In this document: one piece after another, positions 43,084 to 50,266 of the stretch
Numbering within the stretch: the stretch's first letter is position 1
How the letters are laid out: each line of letters begins with the position of its first letter
Source of the DNA: Methanogenium sp. S4BF
GTDB lineage: Archaea; Halobacteriota; Methanomicrobia; Methanomicrobiales; Methanomicrobiaceae
Direction: 5' to 3'
Assembly (NCBI RefSeq): GCF_029633965.1
Contig: NZ_CP091277.1
Span: 682,001 to 746,000 of the forward strand
DNA: 64,000 nt
Made by a program: the position numbers and the translations under genes
Notes under the pieces: model-generated
What the model was told of the DNA's origin: nothing
Databases searched by the model: none
Seen by the model: the letters and a program-made list of their open reading frames with translations, nothing else

Positions 43084-44212
43084 AAAGCGTCGTGAACTTC
43101 TTGCCATTATGAGGGAGTACACCCTCGAGAATGGTTTTTTTACCATCAATGATATCGCAGATGCAACAGAAATTGCACGAAGTACGATTCAGGACTGGAT
43201 TAACCGTCTGGTGACGGAAAAGTGTGTTGCAGTTAAAGAAGAAAAGAAAGGGCGCGCACCGGCAAAGTATGTGACAACCAATGTCATGATGACCAGTTCG
43301 TGCAGACGAATTTTTACCACAACTGACGGAGACTGGGTCACAATCTATCACCAGTGTATGAGTACGGGGTGTGCTGCGTTCTGTGAATATCATCACCGTC
43401 TTGCAGGGGGCGTCATCCATGATGTCAGGAGAGACGGAAGAATACTCATCGAATATGCCCATCTGGGGACGGGCGGTTCTGACATTGGCCTGTACCCGAA
43501 ACCGGCTGTCGGTGTCACCCGGGTGAGAAAGGACGGGCAGTATATTATTCAGACCATCCGGTGCGTGGGAGGGCCTGCCTATTCCCTGACCGATATGATG
43601 GCAATGGCGGTCGGGGTCTGTGAGGTGCACCTGACCGACAGCGGCATGATTACCGAGGGGGAGGTCGTGACACGGGCACTTACCCATCTGATCATCGGCC
43701 TTGATGATACTGATACCAAAGAGGGGGGTGCAACATTTGCACTTGCACTGGGCCTTCTGCAGTATCTGGCCAAGATGCATGAGGTGATTCCGATTGGGCA
43801 TGCCGTTGCAATGCTGTACCCTTATCTAACCGAATGTACAGCAGGCAACTCCTGTAGTTTTATCGAGATAGCAGTAAATCCTGAAGCCGTTGATCATGTT
43901 GTCGAGCGTGCGGTGCGGTTTATTGAGGCAGAATCGTTATCCAGAGAATGGGGACTTGCGGTGAAGCAGGGGTTCATTATTTCAGAAGGGCTCCGCCGGT
44001 TTGGTATGGCGGCACGCGGCCAGGTCGTGACAGCAGAGATGGCCGACACCGTGGCAGATTCTGAGAATATCCGCCTTTTTGGAGGGAACGGAAGAATCGG
44101 GGCAGTGGCAGCAATCGGCCTGTCACGTGAAGACAATGCGATTCTCCTCAATCCCGGCGATTCGCCGGATTCCGCGAGCGGATCCTTCACCCCCCTTTCG
44201 GGGAAAAATTGA
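43067..44212 (+). CDS. HTH domain fused to a GLDDTDT domain (TiaS/methanogenesis-marker-11-like)
   Basis: The exact function is unknown. Residues ~1-60 are a helix-turn-helix (YTLENGFFTINDIADATEIA; RSTIQDWINRLVTEK). A cysteine patch follows (SSCRR; QCMSTGCAAFCEYHH, ~residues 80-110). The C-terminal half has LIIGLDDTDTKEGGATFALA (near residue 210), resembling the ATP/Mg loop of tRNA-Ile2 agmatidine synthetase and, as I recall it, methanogenesis marker protein 11, then TECTAGNSCSFIEIAV and FGGNGRIGAVAAIGLSRED. ATG 43067 lies inside hom (17-nt overlap); GTG 43076 is an alternative. The coupling to hom suggests regulation or a linked enzyme, which is inference. Confidence 0.75.
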   Translation: MAGVIEKRRELLAIMREYTLENGFFTINDIADATEIARSTIQDWINRLVTEKCVAVKEEKKGRAPAKYVTTNVMMTSSCRRIFTTTDGDWVTIYHQCMSTGCAAFCEYHHRLAGGVIHDVRRDGRILIEYAHLGTGGSDIGLYPKPAVGVTRVRKDGQYIIQTIRCVGGPAYSLTDMMAMAVGVCEVHLTDSGMITEGEVVTRALTHLIIGLDDTDTKEGGATFALALGLLQYLAKMHEVIPIGHAVAMLYPYLTECTAGNSCSFIEIAVNPEAVDHVVERAVRFIEAESLSREWGLAVKQGFIISEGLRRFGMAARGQVVTAEMADTVADSENIRLFGGNGRIGAVAAIGLSREDNAILLNPGDSPDSASGSFTPLSGKN

Positions 44213-44241
44213 ACTATTCTCATCGTGATTTCTATTACAAT

Positions 44242-44775
44242 ATGAAGAAACGTGTATTGAACAGAATGACAGGGCTCCTCTGTCTTCTCCTTATATGCAT
44301 CTGTGCTGCAGGATGCACGGACCAGTCACAGCCGACGGAAGTCGCAGCTGCCGGAGATACGGTTCAGGTGGATTATAAAGGATATTTCGATGACGGGGAG
44401 GTCTTCGACTCATCCTATGAACGGGGAATGCCCAGTGAATTTGTTGTCGGAGCAGGCCGGATGATCCCCGGATTTGATGCCGCGGTCGTTGGGATGGCGG
44501 TTGGTGAGACAAAAACCGTCAGACTGTCTCCTGATCAGGCATATGGAGAATGGACTGAAGATAAACTCATGATCATCAATAAGAATGAATTTGCTGAAAA
44601 TTCAACCTTTGAAATAGGTCAATCCGTTTACCTGTCCTCACCACAGGGGGTCTTCAGTTTCCCCATTATTGCAGTCAATGAATCTGCAGTAACCATCGAT
44701 ACAAATCACCACCTGGTAGGAAAGACACTGAACTTTGACATTGAACTTGTCGCTATTAACCCTGCAGATGTCTGA
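44242..44775 (+). CDS. FKBP-type peptidyl-prolyl isomerase lipoprotein
   Basis: This is an exported folding enzyme. From ATG 44242 the 177 residues start with a basic n-region, a hydrophobic core (MTGLLCLLLICICAAGC) and a lipobox AAGC, so Cys should be lipid-modified. The FKBP domain has the active-site pattern DDGEVFDSSYERG, FVVGAGRMIPGFDAAVVGM and DQAYGEW, followed by an inserted flap region and VTIDTNHHLVGKTLNFDIEL. It overlaps the next FKBP gene by one base (TGATG). Confidence 0.93.
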   Translation: MKKRVLNRMTGLLCLLLICICAAGCTDQSQPTEVAAAGDTVQVDYKGYFDDGEVFDSSYERGMPSEFVVGAGRMIPGFDAAVVGMAVGETKTVRLSPDQAYGEWTEDKLMIINKNEFAENSTFEIGQSVYLSSPQGVFSFPIIAVNESAVTIDTNHHLVGKTLNFDIELVAINPADV

Positions 44776-45245
44776 TGTCGGAGAATCTGTCCCCACAAAT
44801 CGCACCGGGTGATATCGTCACCCTCCATTTTTCCTCCGCTGACGCACAGACAGGGGAAATGCTGGAATACACGTATGACGAAGCGCCTAAGGCGTACACC
44901 ATTGGTGCAGGTAAAATAAATCCGGCATTTGAGGCGGCACTTCTCGGATGCAGGGCGGATGATGAAATCTGTGTGACGCTGCCGGCCAAGGAAGCCTACG
45001 GCACCTACAATAAAAGTCTGGTCTTAAAAATCAGTCGAAAAAAGCTGCCAACAAACACCATCCCGGAGCCGGGTACAATCCTTCCCATGAAACTGCCCAG
45101 AGGTCGTGAGGCGAATGTAACGATTCTGTCGGTTTCCAAAACAACCGTTGTTGTAGACGCAAATCATCCGTTTGCCGGAAGAGATATCCAGTACAAAATC
45201 TGGGTATGCTCTGTCGCTTCTCCTGAGTCAGCGTCAGACAACTAA
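44775..45245 (+). CDS. FKBP-like protein, degenerate active site
   Basis: This is a cytoplasmic FKBP/SlyD-like protein of 156 residues without signal peptide. The scaffold is clear (GDIVTLHFSSADAQTGEMLE; YTIGAGKINPAFEAALLG; KEAYGTYNKSL; VVVDANHPFAGRDIQYKI). The usual DGxxFDSS strand reads TGEMLEYTYDEAP and the VIPGF turn reads INPAF, so several prolyl-isomerase residues are changed. It may act mainly as a chaperone. It is translationally coupled to the lipoprotein FKBP. Confidence 0.87.
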   Translation: MSENLSPQIAPGDIVTLHFSSADAQTGEMLEYTYDEAPKAYTIGAGKINPAFEAALLGCRADDEICVTLPAKEAYGTYNKSLVLKISRKKLPTNTIPEPGTILPMKLPRGREANVTILSVSKTTVVVDANHPFAGRDIQYKIWVCSVASPESASDN

Positions 45246-45594
45246 TGTCGTAGACATTCCCTTCCTCCTCCTATTCTTTATTGATTCTGAAATTATGAAT
45301 GAACATAATTACAGGAGCGGAGTGAAAGAGGCTCTGTGAAAGCAGCCGGGATGTTCAAATCCCTTTTCATTTTTATCAGTATTGAACAGACATACCCATT
45401 TGAGACACATTTTTGAGCGATAAGCTGTTTCGTTGCAGATATCCAAAGAAGAATCGCATCTCATAAATGTCTGTGATCAAATAAGAACATGAAGAAAGGG
45501 AATCAAATCATCGTGAAATGATAACCCATTCTTCTCACAACGCGTCCTGTGTCTGTTATGCGCAGTAGCGTTCATATTTACCGGAGTTACGACG
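45246..45594. other. Intergenic region without a recognisable gene
   Basis: This 349-bp stretch holds no credible reading frame. A small perfect inverted repeat, AATGTC-GTA-GACATT (45244-45258), begins at the FKBP stop codon. The rest shows no clear TATA box, repeat or RNA signature. It marks the border between the housekeeping genes and the DUF3089/repeat segment. Confidence 0.5.
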
Positions 45595-46653
45595 ATGGCA
45601 TCTACCAAAAAAGAAGAGGATACACGTACGCTGGAAGACTTACGGGGACAGGAGTTAGGCATCCCGACAACGTTGCCACCCTTTAATCCCGATACCGATG
45701 TCCCGGACGCTCCGGATTATACCAATCCCGACAGCTGGCTCACCATGCCCGCATATTTCAGCACGGATGAGCAGCCAGTCGATGTGTTCTGGGTGTATCC
45801 CACCATTCTCTCTGATAATTCGACGTATCTGATGGATATGAATGATCCGGTATTACGGGAGAAGGCACACTGGACGCTGGTGGAGCAGGCCAGCATATTT
45901 GACGGACAGGCAAATATTTACGCACCGTTTTACCGGCAGAACAATGTGAAAATCAATCCTTTGATGCTCACCCGTGCGAAATCCATCTTTGTTCTGGGGC
46001 AGCAGGACCTCATTACTGCATTTGCTTATTTCCTGGAACATTTCAATAAGGGAGAACGGCCCATTATCCTCGCGGCCCACAGTCAGGGGTCGGTCAGGGT
46101 CGTTGAACTGTCAAAGGCAGGAGAACTCCTGACCGGTGATGCCGAATCACTGAAGAGACTGGTGGCGGCGTATGTTATTGGGTATTCGATCACGCAGTCG
46201 GATCTGGATTTAAACCCGTTTATGAGGATCAGTGAACATGCGACTGACACGGGTTGTTTCATCACCTACAATACGATATCCGATGAAGAAGGCAAAGAGA
46301 AGGAGGGGCCGACAATCATTCCGGGAACGTTTGTGGTAAATCCTCTGACCTGGAAGACCGATACCACGTTTGCACCTGCTTCCCTGAATCGTGAAGCAGT
46401 GTTCTTCAAACATGAGCATCCCGAAAGTCCGGACAGGTATCCGAACTTTGCAGCAGCCCAGGTCGTAAACAACGCGTTGGTGATAACAGACATATCCAAT
46501 CCGGAGGAATTACCGGCGACCAGCGTCACCTTCCCTGAGGGTGTCTACCACATGTATGATTATGCAGTCTTTTACGAGAACCTCAGAACGAATGTCGGCG
46601 ATCGTATTCAGGCATATCTAAATCGATATGAGCGGTCAGCACAGTCATCTTGA
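45595..46653 (+). CDS. DUF3089-like alpha/beta hydrolase
   Basis: This is a predicted serine hydrolase of a mostly bacterial family, 352 residues. Visible blocks are VDVFWVYPTIL (near residue 63), ANIYAPFYRQNN (~102) and the nucleophile elbow AAHSQGS (~160). IIPGTFVVNPLTWKTD and, near the C-terminus, GVYHMYDYAVFYENLR follow, with an Asp and His placed to complete a triad. There is no signal peptide from ATG 45595, although many relatives are exported. It lies between two gene-poor stretches and is followed by a bacterial-style palindromic repeat, which suggests lateral transfer. Confidence 0.84.
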   Translation: MASTKKEEDTRTLEDLRGQELGIPTTLPPFNPDTDVPDAPDYTNPDSWLTMPAYFSTDEQPVDVFWVYPTILSDNSTYLMDMNDPVLREKAHWTLVEQASIFDGQANIYAPFYRQNNVKINPLMLTRAKSIFVLGQQDLITAFAYFLEHFNKGERPIILAAHSQGSVRVVELSKAGELLTGDAESLKRLVAAYVIGYSITQSDLDLNPFMRISEHATDTGCFITYNTISDEEGKEKEGPTIIPGTFVVNPLTWKTDTTFAPASLNREAVFFKHEHPESPDRYPNFAAAQVVNNALVITDISNPEELPATSVTFPEGVYHMYDYAVFYENLRTNVGDRIQAYLNRYERSAQSS

Positions 46654-46680
46654 CATTTTATTTTTTAGGTAGGTCATCCG

Positions 46681-46708
46681 TGTCAAGGGGGGATTCCTCC
46701 CCCTGACA
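46681..46708 (+). terminator. GC-rich hairpin after the DUF3089 gene
   Basis: TGTCAAGGGGG pairs with CCCCCTGACA around a short GATTCCT loop with one bulged base, 28 nt after the stop codon. A TTTTATTTTTT stretch precedes it. It is a likely transcript-end structure. Confidence 0.5.
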
Positions 46709-46846
46709 GACCTCCTCAGATGTGATGAGGACTATTCGGGTTAGTCTATGTGATATCTGTGATTTATTGGTATTTTTTGAGATAATCAATCATCTACGTG
46801 TCTATTCTATTGCGTTCTCAAATCAACCCCACCATCCCATGAACTG

Positions 46847-46905
46847 CCTCTCCCCTCAAGGGGGAGAGGAGGAGCCCGGCGTATGCCGGGCGGGTGAGAG
46901 GGGGT
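46847..46905. repeat. Bacterial-style palindromic (REP-like) element
   Basis: Two adjacent perfect hairpins are seen: CCTCTCCCC/GGGGAGAGG (46847-46855 with 46861-46869) and GCCCGGC-gtat-GCCGGGC (46874-46891). They are followed by GGGTGAGAGGGGG, whose GAGAGG can also pair with the first arm. This double hairpin with a GGGTGAG tail has the architecture of short dispersed palindromes common in proteobacterial intergenic DNA. No second copy was noticed in the window. Confidence 0.65.
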
Positions 46906-46939
46906 ATTGATATGAGCCTGTTTAATGGACAAATGAACC

Positions 46940-46950
46940 CCAAAAAAGAT
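46940..46950 (-). terminator. Oligo-T tract after feoB
   Basis: On the minus strand ATCTTTTTTG follows the feoB stop by about 16 nt and is a plausible terminator for the feo operon. Confidence 0.4.
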
Positions 46951-46965
46951 AAATATAGATGTTTT

Positions 46966-48822
46966 TCAGAGAAACGAGACTGCCAGCAGATTAACGACGG
47001 TTCCAATACCCATGCCGAGGGTCAGGGTGTATGCTGAGACCATGAGCGCTGTCTTCCATCCCATCTCCCGGTAGAGAACCGCAATTGTTGAGATGCAGGG
47101 CACAAAGAGCACACTGACAACGGCAAATACATAGAGCTGAAGGCCGGTCATCACCGAACCCAGATCTGCGGTGCCTGCAAGGATAGCGAGAGTTTCAAAC
47201 GCCATTTCTTTTCTCAGAATACCAAATATCAGTGCAGTAGAGGCATAAGGCGGAAGGCCGAGAACAGTCTCCATAAACGGTGCAAAGATATCCTGAAATG
47301 CCTGGATGATTCCTGCATACTGGAGCACACCTAAAAAGACGCTGCTGACCAGAAGCAGGGGCATGGCAATGAAGAGGAACTCCTTCATATGGAGCCATGC
47401 CCGTTTCAATGTCTGCACCGGCTGCGGTTTTCTCAGGGGAGCCATCTCAAGGATCATCCCGAACTGTTCACCGGGAGTAATCTTTGTCAGCACAAACCCG
47501 GTAAGGATGATCAGAATAAACACAATCAGGTAGATGGAGAAGGCCCACGCAACACCGACAAACACAGCAACAATACCGGCAATAATCACTGTTCGTGCCG
47601 AACAGGGCACCATCGTGATCAGAAATGACGCAATTATCCGCTCCCGTTTAGATAACTGGCGTATGCTCATAATGGCAGGCACATTGCAGCCCAGCCCCAG
47701 CACCATGGGAATCAGCGCCTGCCCGTGCATGCCGACATGGTGCATTGCCCGGTCTGCGAGAAATGCCGCCCGTGTCATATACCCGGAGTCCTCGAGAATC
47801 GAGATGAGGATATAGAAAACAAAGACAAAGGGGAATGCAATCCCAAGTCCTGCCTGCACCGCAAGAATGAGTGAGAAGAGAATCTGCTCCCAGAACGGCG
47901 ATAATCCGGCACTCATGAGGGGTGCAATCAGATAGATATCGAACAGTTCGACAATTCTTTCTTCGAGAAACGAGCCGACAAAAAATACTGTGAGCAGGGT
48001 TGAGAAGAGCAGGAACAGGAGTATCGGAATGCCCGGAAATGACCGTGTCAACAGGCTGTCCAGATCGGGTTTTTTCTTCTGATCTTTAAATACCGTAATT
48101 TCATCCGCAATTTTTGCGGCGGCATTGTGCCGGTTGGTTGCAATGATCTGGTGCACGGACATCTGGTGCTCGTCTTCAATCTCTCCGGCAAGGGTGGATG
48201 CCGAATCAAGCAGATCGGCATCTGCTCCCAGATTCTGAAGGGCATCAAGGGCCTCCCTCCGGGAACATCCGTGGATCTTGACAAGGCTTCGGATGGCAGC
48301 CTCAATGTGCTGGCCATAGGGAACCTCGTAGCTCATTTTTCGTGCTTCTGAGAGTGCACAGGGGATGATGTCTCCGACATTTCGTCCTTCTGATGCAGCT
48401 GCGGCAATGACTGTGCATCCGAGCATATCAGAGAGCCGGGCGAAATCAATCTCGACACCGGCCTTTTCGGATTCATCAACCATGTTGATGACGACAACAC
48501 CGGACAGCTGATACTCCGCAATCTGCAACAGCAGGTAAAGGTTGCGTTCAAGATTTGATGCGTTGAGGACCGGGACGATTACATCAATATTTTCTTCCTG
48601 CAGATAGCGGCGGACACTGATTTCCTCATCGGATGTCCCGTCAAGGGAATAGATGCCGGGAAAATCAACGAGTTCAACAATCTCCCGCTGATAACAGACA
48701 CCGCCGGATAAAATATCGATGGTGGTGCCGGGAAAATTACTGATCTCAACACCGATCCCTGTCAGCTGGGTAAAGATCAACGATTTGCCGACATTGGGGT
48801 TTCCAATGAGTGCGACTTTCAT
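46966..48822 (-). CDS. feoB: Ferrous iron transporter FeoB
   Basis: This is the membrane Fe(II) uptake protein with a cytoplasmic G domain. The 618 residues begin with G1 GNPNVGKS, G3 DFPGIYSL and a G4-like NMVDESEKAG (canonical NxxD), then a helical GDI-like domain. The permease part begins near residue 275. It has the Gate motifs GLGCNVPAIMSIRQL and PCSARTVIIAGIVAVF, each with the conserved Cys or Pro residues. It is shorter than E. coli FeoB, as is usual in archaea. The ATG overlaps the DtxR-FeoA stop by 4 nt. Confidence 0.96.
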   Translation of the reverse strand: MKVALIGNPNVGKSLIFTQLTGIGVEISNFPGTTIDILSGGVCYQREIVELVDFPGIYSLDGTSDEEISVRRYLQEENIDVIVPVLNASNLERNLYLLLQIAEYQLSGVVVINMVDESEKAGVEIDFARLSDMLGCTVIAAAASEGRNVGDIIPCALSEARKMSYEVPYGQHIEAAIRSLVKIHGCSRREALDALQNLGADADLLDSASTLAGEIEDEHQMSVHQIIATNRHNAAAKIADEITVFKDQKKKPDLDSLLTRSFPGIPILLFLLFSTLLTVFFVGSFLEERIVELFDIYLIAPLMSAGLSPFWEQILFSLILAVQAGLGIAFPFVFVFYILISILEDSGYMTRAAFLADRAMHHVGMHGQALIPMVLGLGCNVPAIMSIRQLSKRERIIASFLITMVPCSARTVIIAGIVAVFVGVAWAFSIYLIVFILIILTGFVLTKITPGEQFGMILEMAPLRKPQPVQTLKRAWLHMKEFLFIAMPLLLVSSVFLGVLQYAGIIQAFQDIFAPFMETVLGLPPYASTALIFGILRKEMAFETLAILAGTADLGSVMTGLQLYVFAVVSVLFVPCISTIAVLYREMGWKTALMVSAYTLTLGMGIGTVVNLLAVSFL

Positions 48823-49457
48823 TCGATAGTCTCCACAAGTACAGATGCTGCAATTTCCGGGCTGATTGCAATATCACTTCCTTTGATGGTGACGACAAGT
48901 GATCCGTTTGAGAGTTTTCTCTGGATGGTGATCTCCTCGCCGGGTATAACACCAATATCATTGAGGCGTCCCATCCGGCGGGGTCCCCTGATGACGGCTA
49001 CACGGACGGTTTCTTTTTCATTATGGAGAGAGAGGGGTTTCAGCTCACACGGCTGGGCACAGACATGGTGACGCTCCTGTCTGCACCGCCTCGGGCGTGA
49101 AAGATATTGATTGAGCCGGCTGATGGTGTCATCGGATGCTTCGTGCTCCATGCGGCAGGCCTGCTGTGAGGCAGTGTCCTGATCCATCCCCAGCATCTCC
49201 GTAAAGAAACATTCGAGTATTTTATGTTTTTTCAGGACACATTCAGCCGTTTTCTGTCCCTTTTCTGTCAACCTGACGGTGCTGCCGGGGCCAAGGATAA
49301 TATCCCCGGTTTCTTCGAGCTGGTTCAGGTCATTTCGAACCGTATCCCGGCTCCGGTCAAATTTCTGGGAGAGAAACTGAAGTGTATCTTCTTCGAGAGT
49401 ATCAATCCGGTTTTCGAGGATCCATTCCAGATAATCCTCGTGAACTGCAGTGTGCAT
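48819..49457 (-). CDS. DtxR-type regulator fused to a FeoA domain
   Basis: This 212-residue protein joins a metal-responsive repressor to the FeoA partner of FeoB. The N-terminal part (residues ~5-65) is a winged helix (YLEWILENRIDTLEEDTLQF; SRDTVRNDLNQLEETGDIIL). Residues ~70-115 form the DtxR dimerisation/metal-binding helices (HKILECFFTEMLGMD, then CRMEHEASDDTISRL). A Cys/His-rich bridge CRQERHHVCAQPCE follows, then an SH3-like FeoA domain (RRMGRLNDIGVIPGEEITIQ). It probably senses Fe or Mn and controls its own operon with feoB. Confidence 0.93.
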   Translation of the reverse strand: MHTAVHEDYLEWILENRIDTLEEDTLQFLSQKFDRSRDTVRNDLNQLEETGDIILGPGSTVRLTEKGQKTAECVLKKHKILECFFTEMLGMDQDTASQQACRMEHEASDDTISRLNQYLSRPRRCRQERHHVCAQPCELKPLSLHNEKETVRVAVIRGPRRMGRLNDIGVIPGEEITIQRKLSNGSLVVTIKGSDIAISPEIAASVLVETIE

Positions 49458-49476
49458 ATATCGAAATACATTATGC
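49454..49476. promoter_or_regulatory. Divergent start region, feo operon / ArcS-like gene
   Basis: Only 15 bp separate the DtxR-FeoA ATG (49457) and the first ATG of the divergent gene (49473). GCATA at 49454-49458 and TATGC at 49472-49476 form an inverted repeat with a 13-bp spacer that spans both start codons. It could be an operator for the DtxR-type protein, but this is weak evidence. Each gene's core promoter must lie inside the other's coding region or leader. Confidence 0.3.
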
Positions 49477-50162
49477 TGTCCGTGGCTAATGATTATGTCG
49501 GCCTTACCAAGGTGAGAGATATTTCAGGAAAAAACGCATCTTCCCACTCTAATAATTCCAGACAGATTCTGGATCCCCCGTTTTACCTCAACCAGTTTGA
49601 GGAGGCATTTCGCTATATTATCGATGAATATCAGATTCCCCGGCATGACATCGGGGTATTTATTCCCTGTGCGGTCAGAAAACCCTACAGCACGTCGCCA
49701 AGCCACCGCCTGTTCCATAAAATATTTGATTCCGTGTATGCCACCGGCACGTCATATCATGTCGTGATCTTCGGCACCTGCGGGACCGTACCGGCCGAAC
49801 TGGAATGCATGTACCCGTACGCACAATACCATTACATGCTGGGCAAATGCACGAACGAGAGAATTCGAGACGATTTTCTAAAGATAGAGACCTATCGCCT
49901 GACAGAATTTCTGGAGAAAACGGCCGATATATACGAGGTGCGGATTGCATACTGCATTGGTGTGTTCCGGGAGGCAATGGTCCGGGCGGCCGCAAAGACG
50001 AATACCGACATTCTGATCTATCCCACCGATCCTATGATCAAGAAGATGTATGCCGACGACTGCCCGTTTCCCGAGGGCAGTCTCTCCATGCAGGAATATA
50101 TCGATGAGTTCACGGCCGGTCTTCTGAGGGCGAAGACACTGGTCGACATATCAGAGAAATAG
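49473..50162 (+). CDS. Stand-alone ArcS-core-like protein (DUF5591 type)
   Basis: This 229-residue protein carries the ArcS signature without the rest of ArcS. The motif IPCAVRKPYSTSPSH lies near residues 64-78, compared with [15 protein letters not shown] in the window's own ArcS. It continues with FGTCGTVPAELECMYPYAQY where ArcS has [17 protein letters not shown], and shares the later helix region. There are no TGT-like and PUA domains. ATG 49473 is the first start; GTG 49482 would be leaderless-compatible. The substrate is unknown; a tRNA-type or nucleobase-type amidotransfer reaction is inference from the motif. It is divergent from the iron uptake operon. Confidence 0.8.
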   Translation: MLSVANDYVGLTKVRDISGKNASSHSNNSRQILDPPFYLNQFEEAFRYIIDEYQIPRHDIGVFIPCAVRKPYSTSPSHRLFHKIFDSVYATGTSYHVVIFGTCGTVPAELECMYPYAQYHYMLGKCTNERIRDDFLKIETYRLTEFLEKTADIYEVRIAYCIGVFREAMVRAAAKTNTDILIYPTDPMIKKMYADDCPFPEGSLSMQEYIDEFTAGLLRAKTLVDISEK

Positions 50163-50200
50163 CATTTTTTGGGGAACAGGCGGGAGACCCTCCGGTCTTT
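50163..50200 (+). terminator. T-run and weak hairpin after the ArcS-like gene
   Basis: TTTTTT at 50165-50170 directly follows the stop codon; an imperfect GGAGACC/GGTCTTTCC hairpin lies just downstream. It is a plausible terminator facing uvrB. Confidence 0.4.
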
Positions 50201-50266
50201 CCGGTGACCTGTCGCACATGTGGGGAAGGCTGTGGATGGGTTTTTCACTCCTCACGGGCCCCGATC

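Noticed and set aside
45340-45372. tRNA-like T-loop TTCAAATC
   Set aside because: The stem does not pair in the right register and no D-arm, anticodon arm or acceptor stem can be built.
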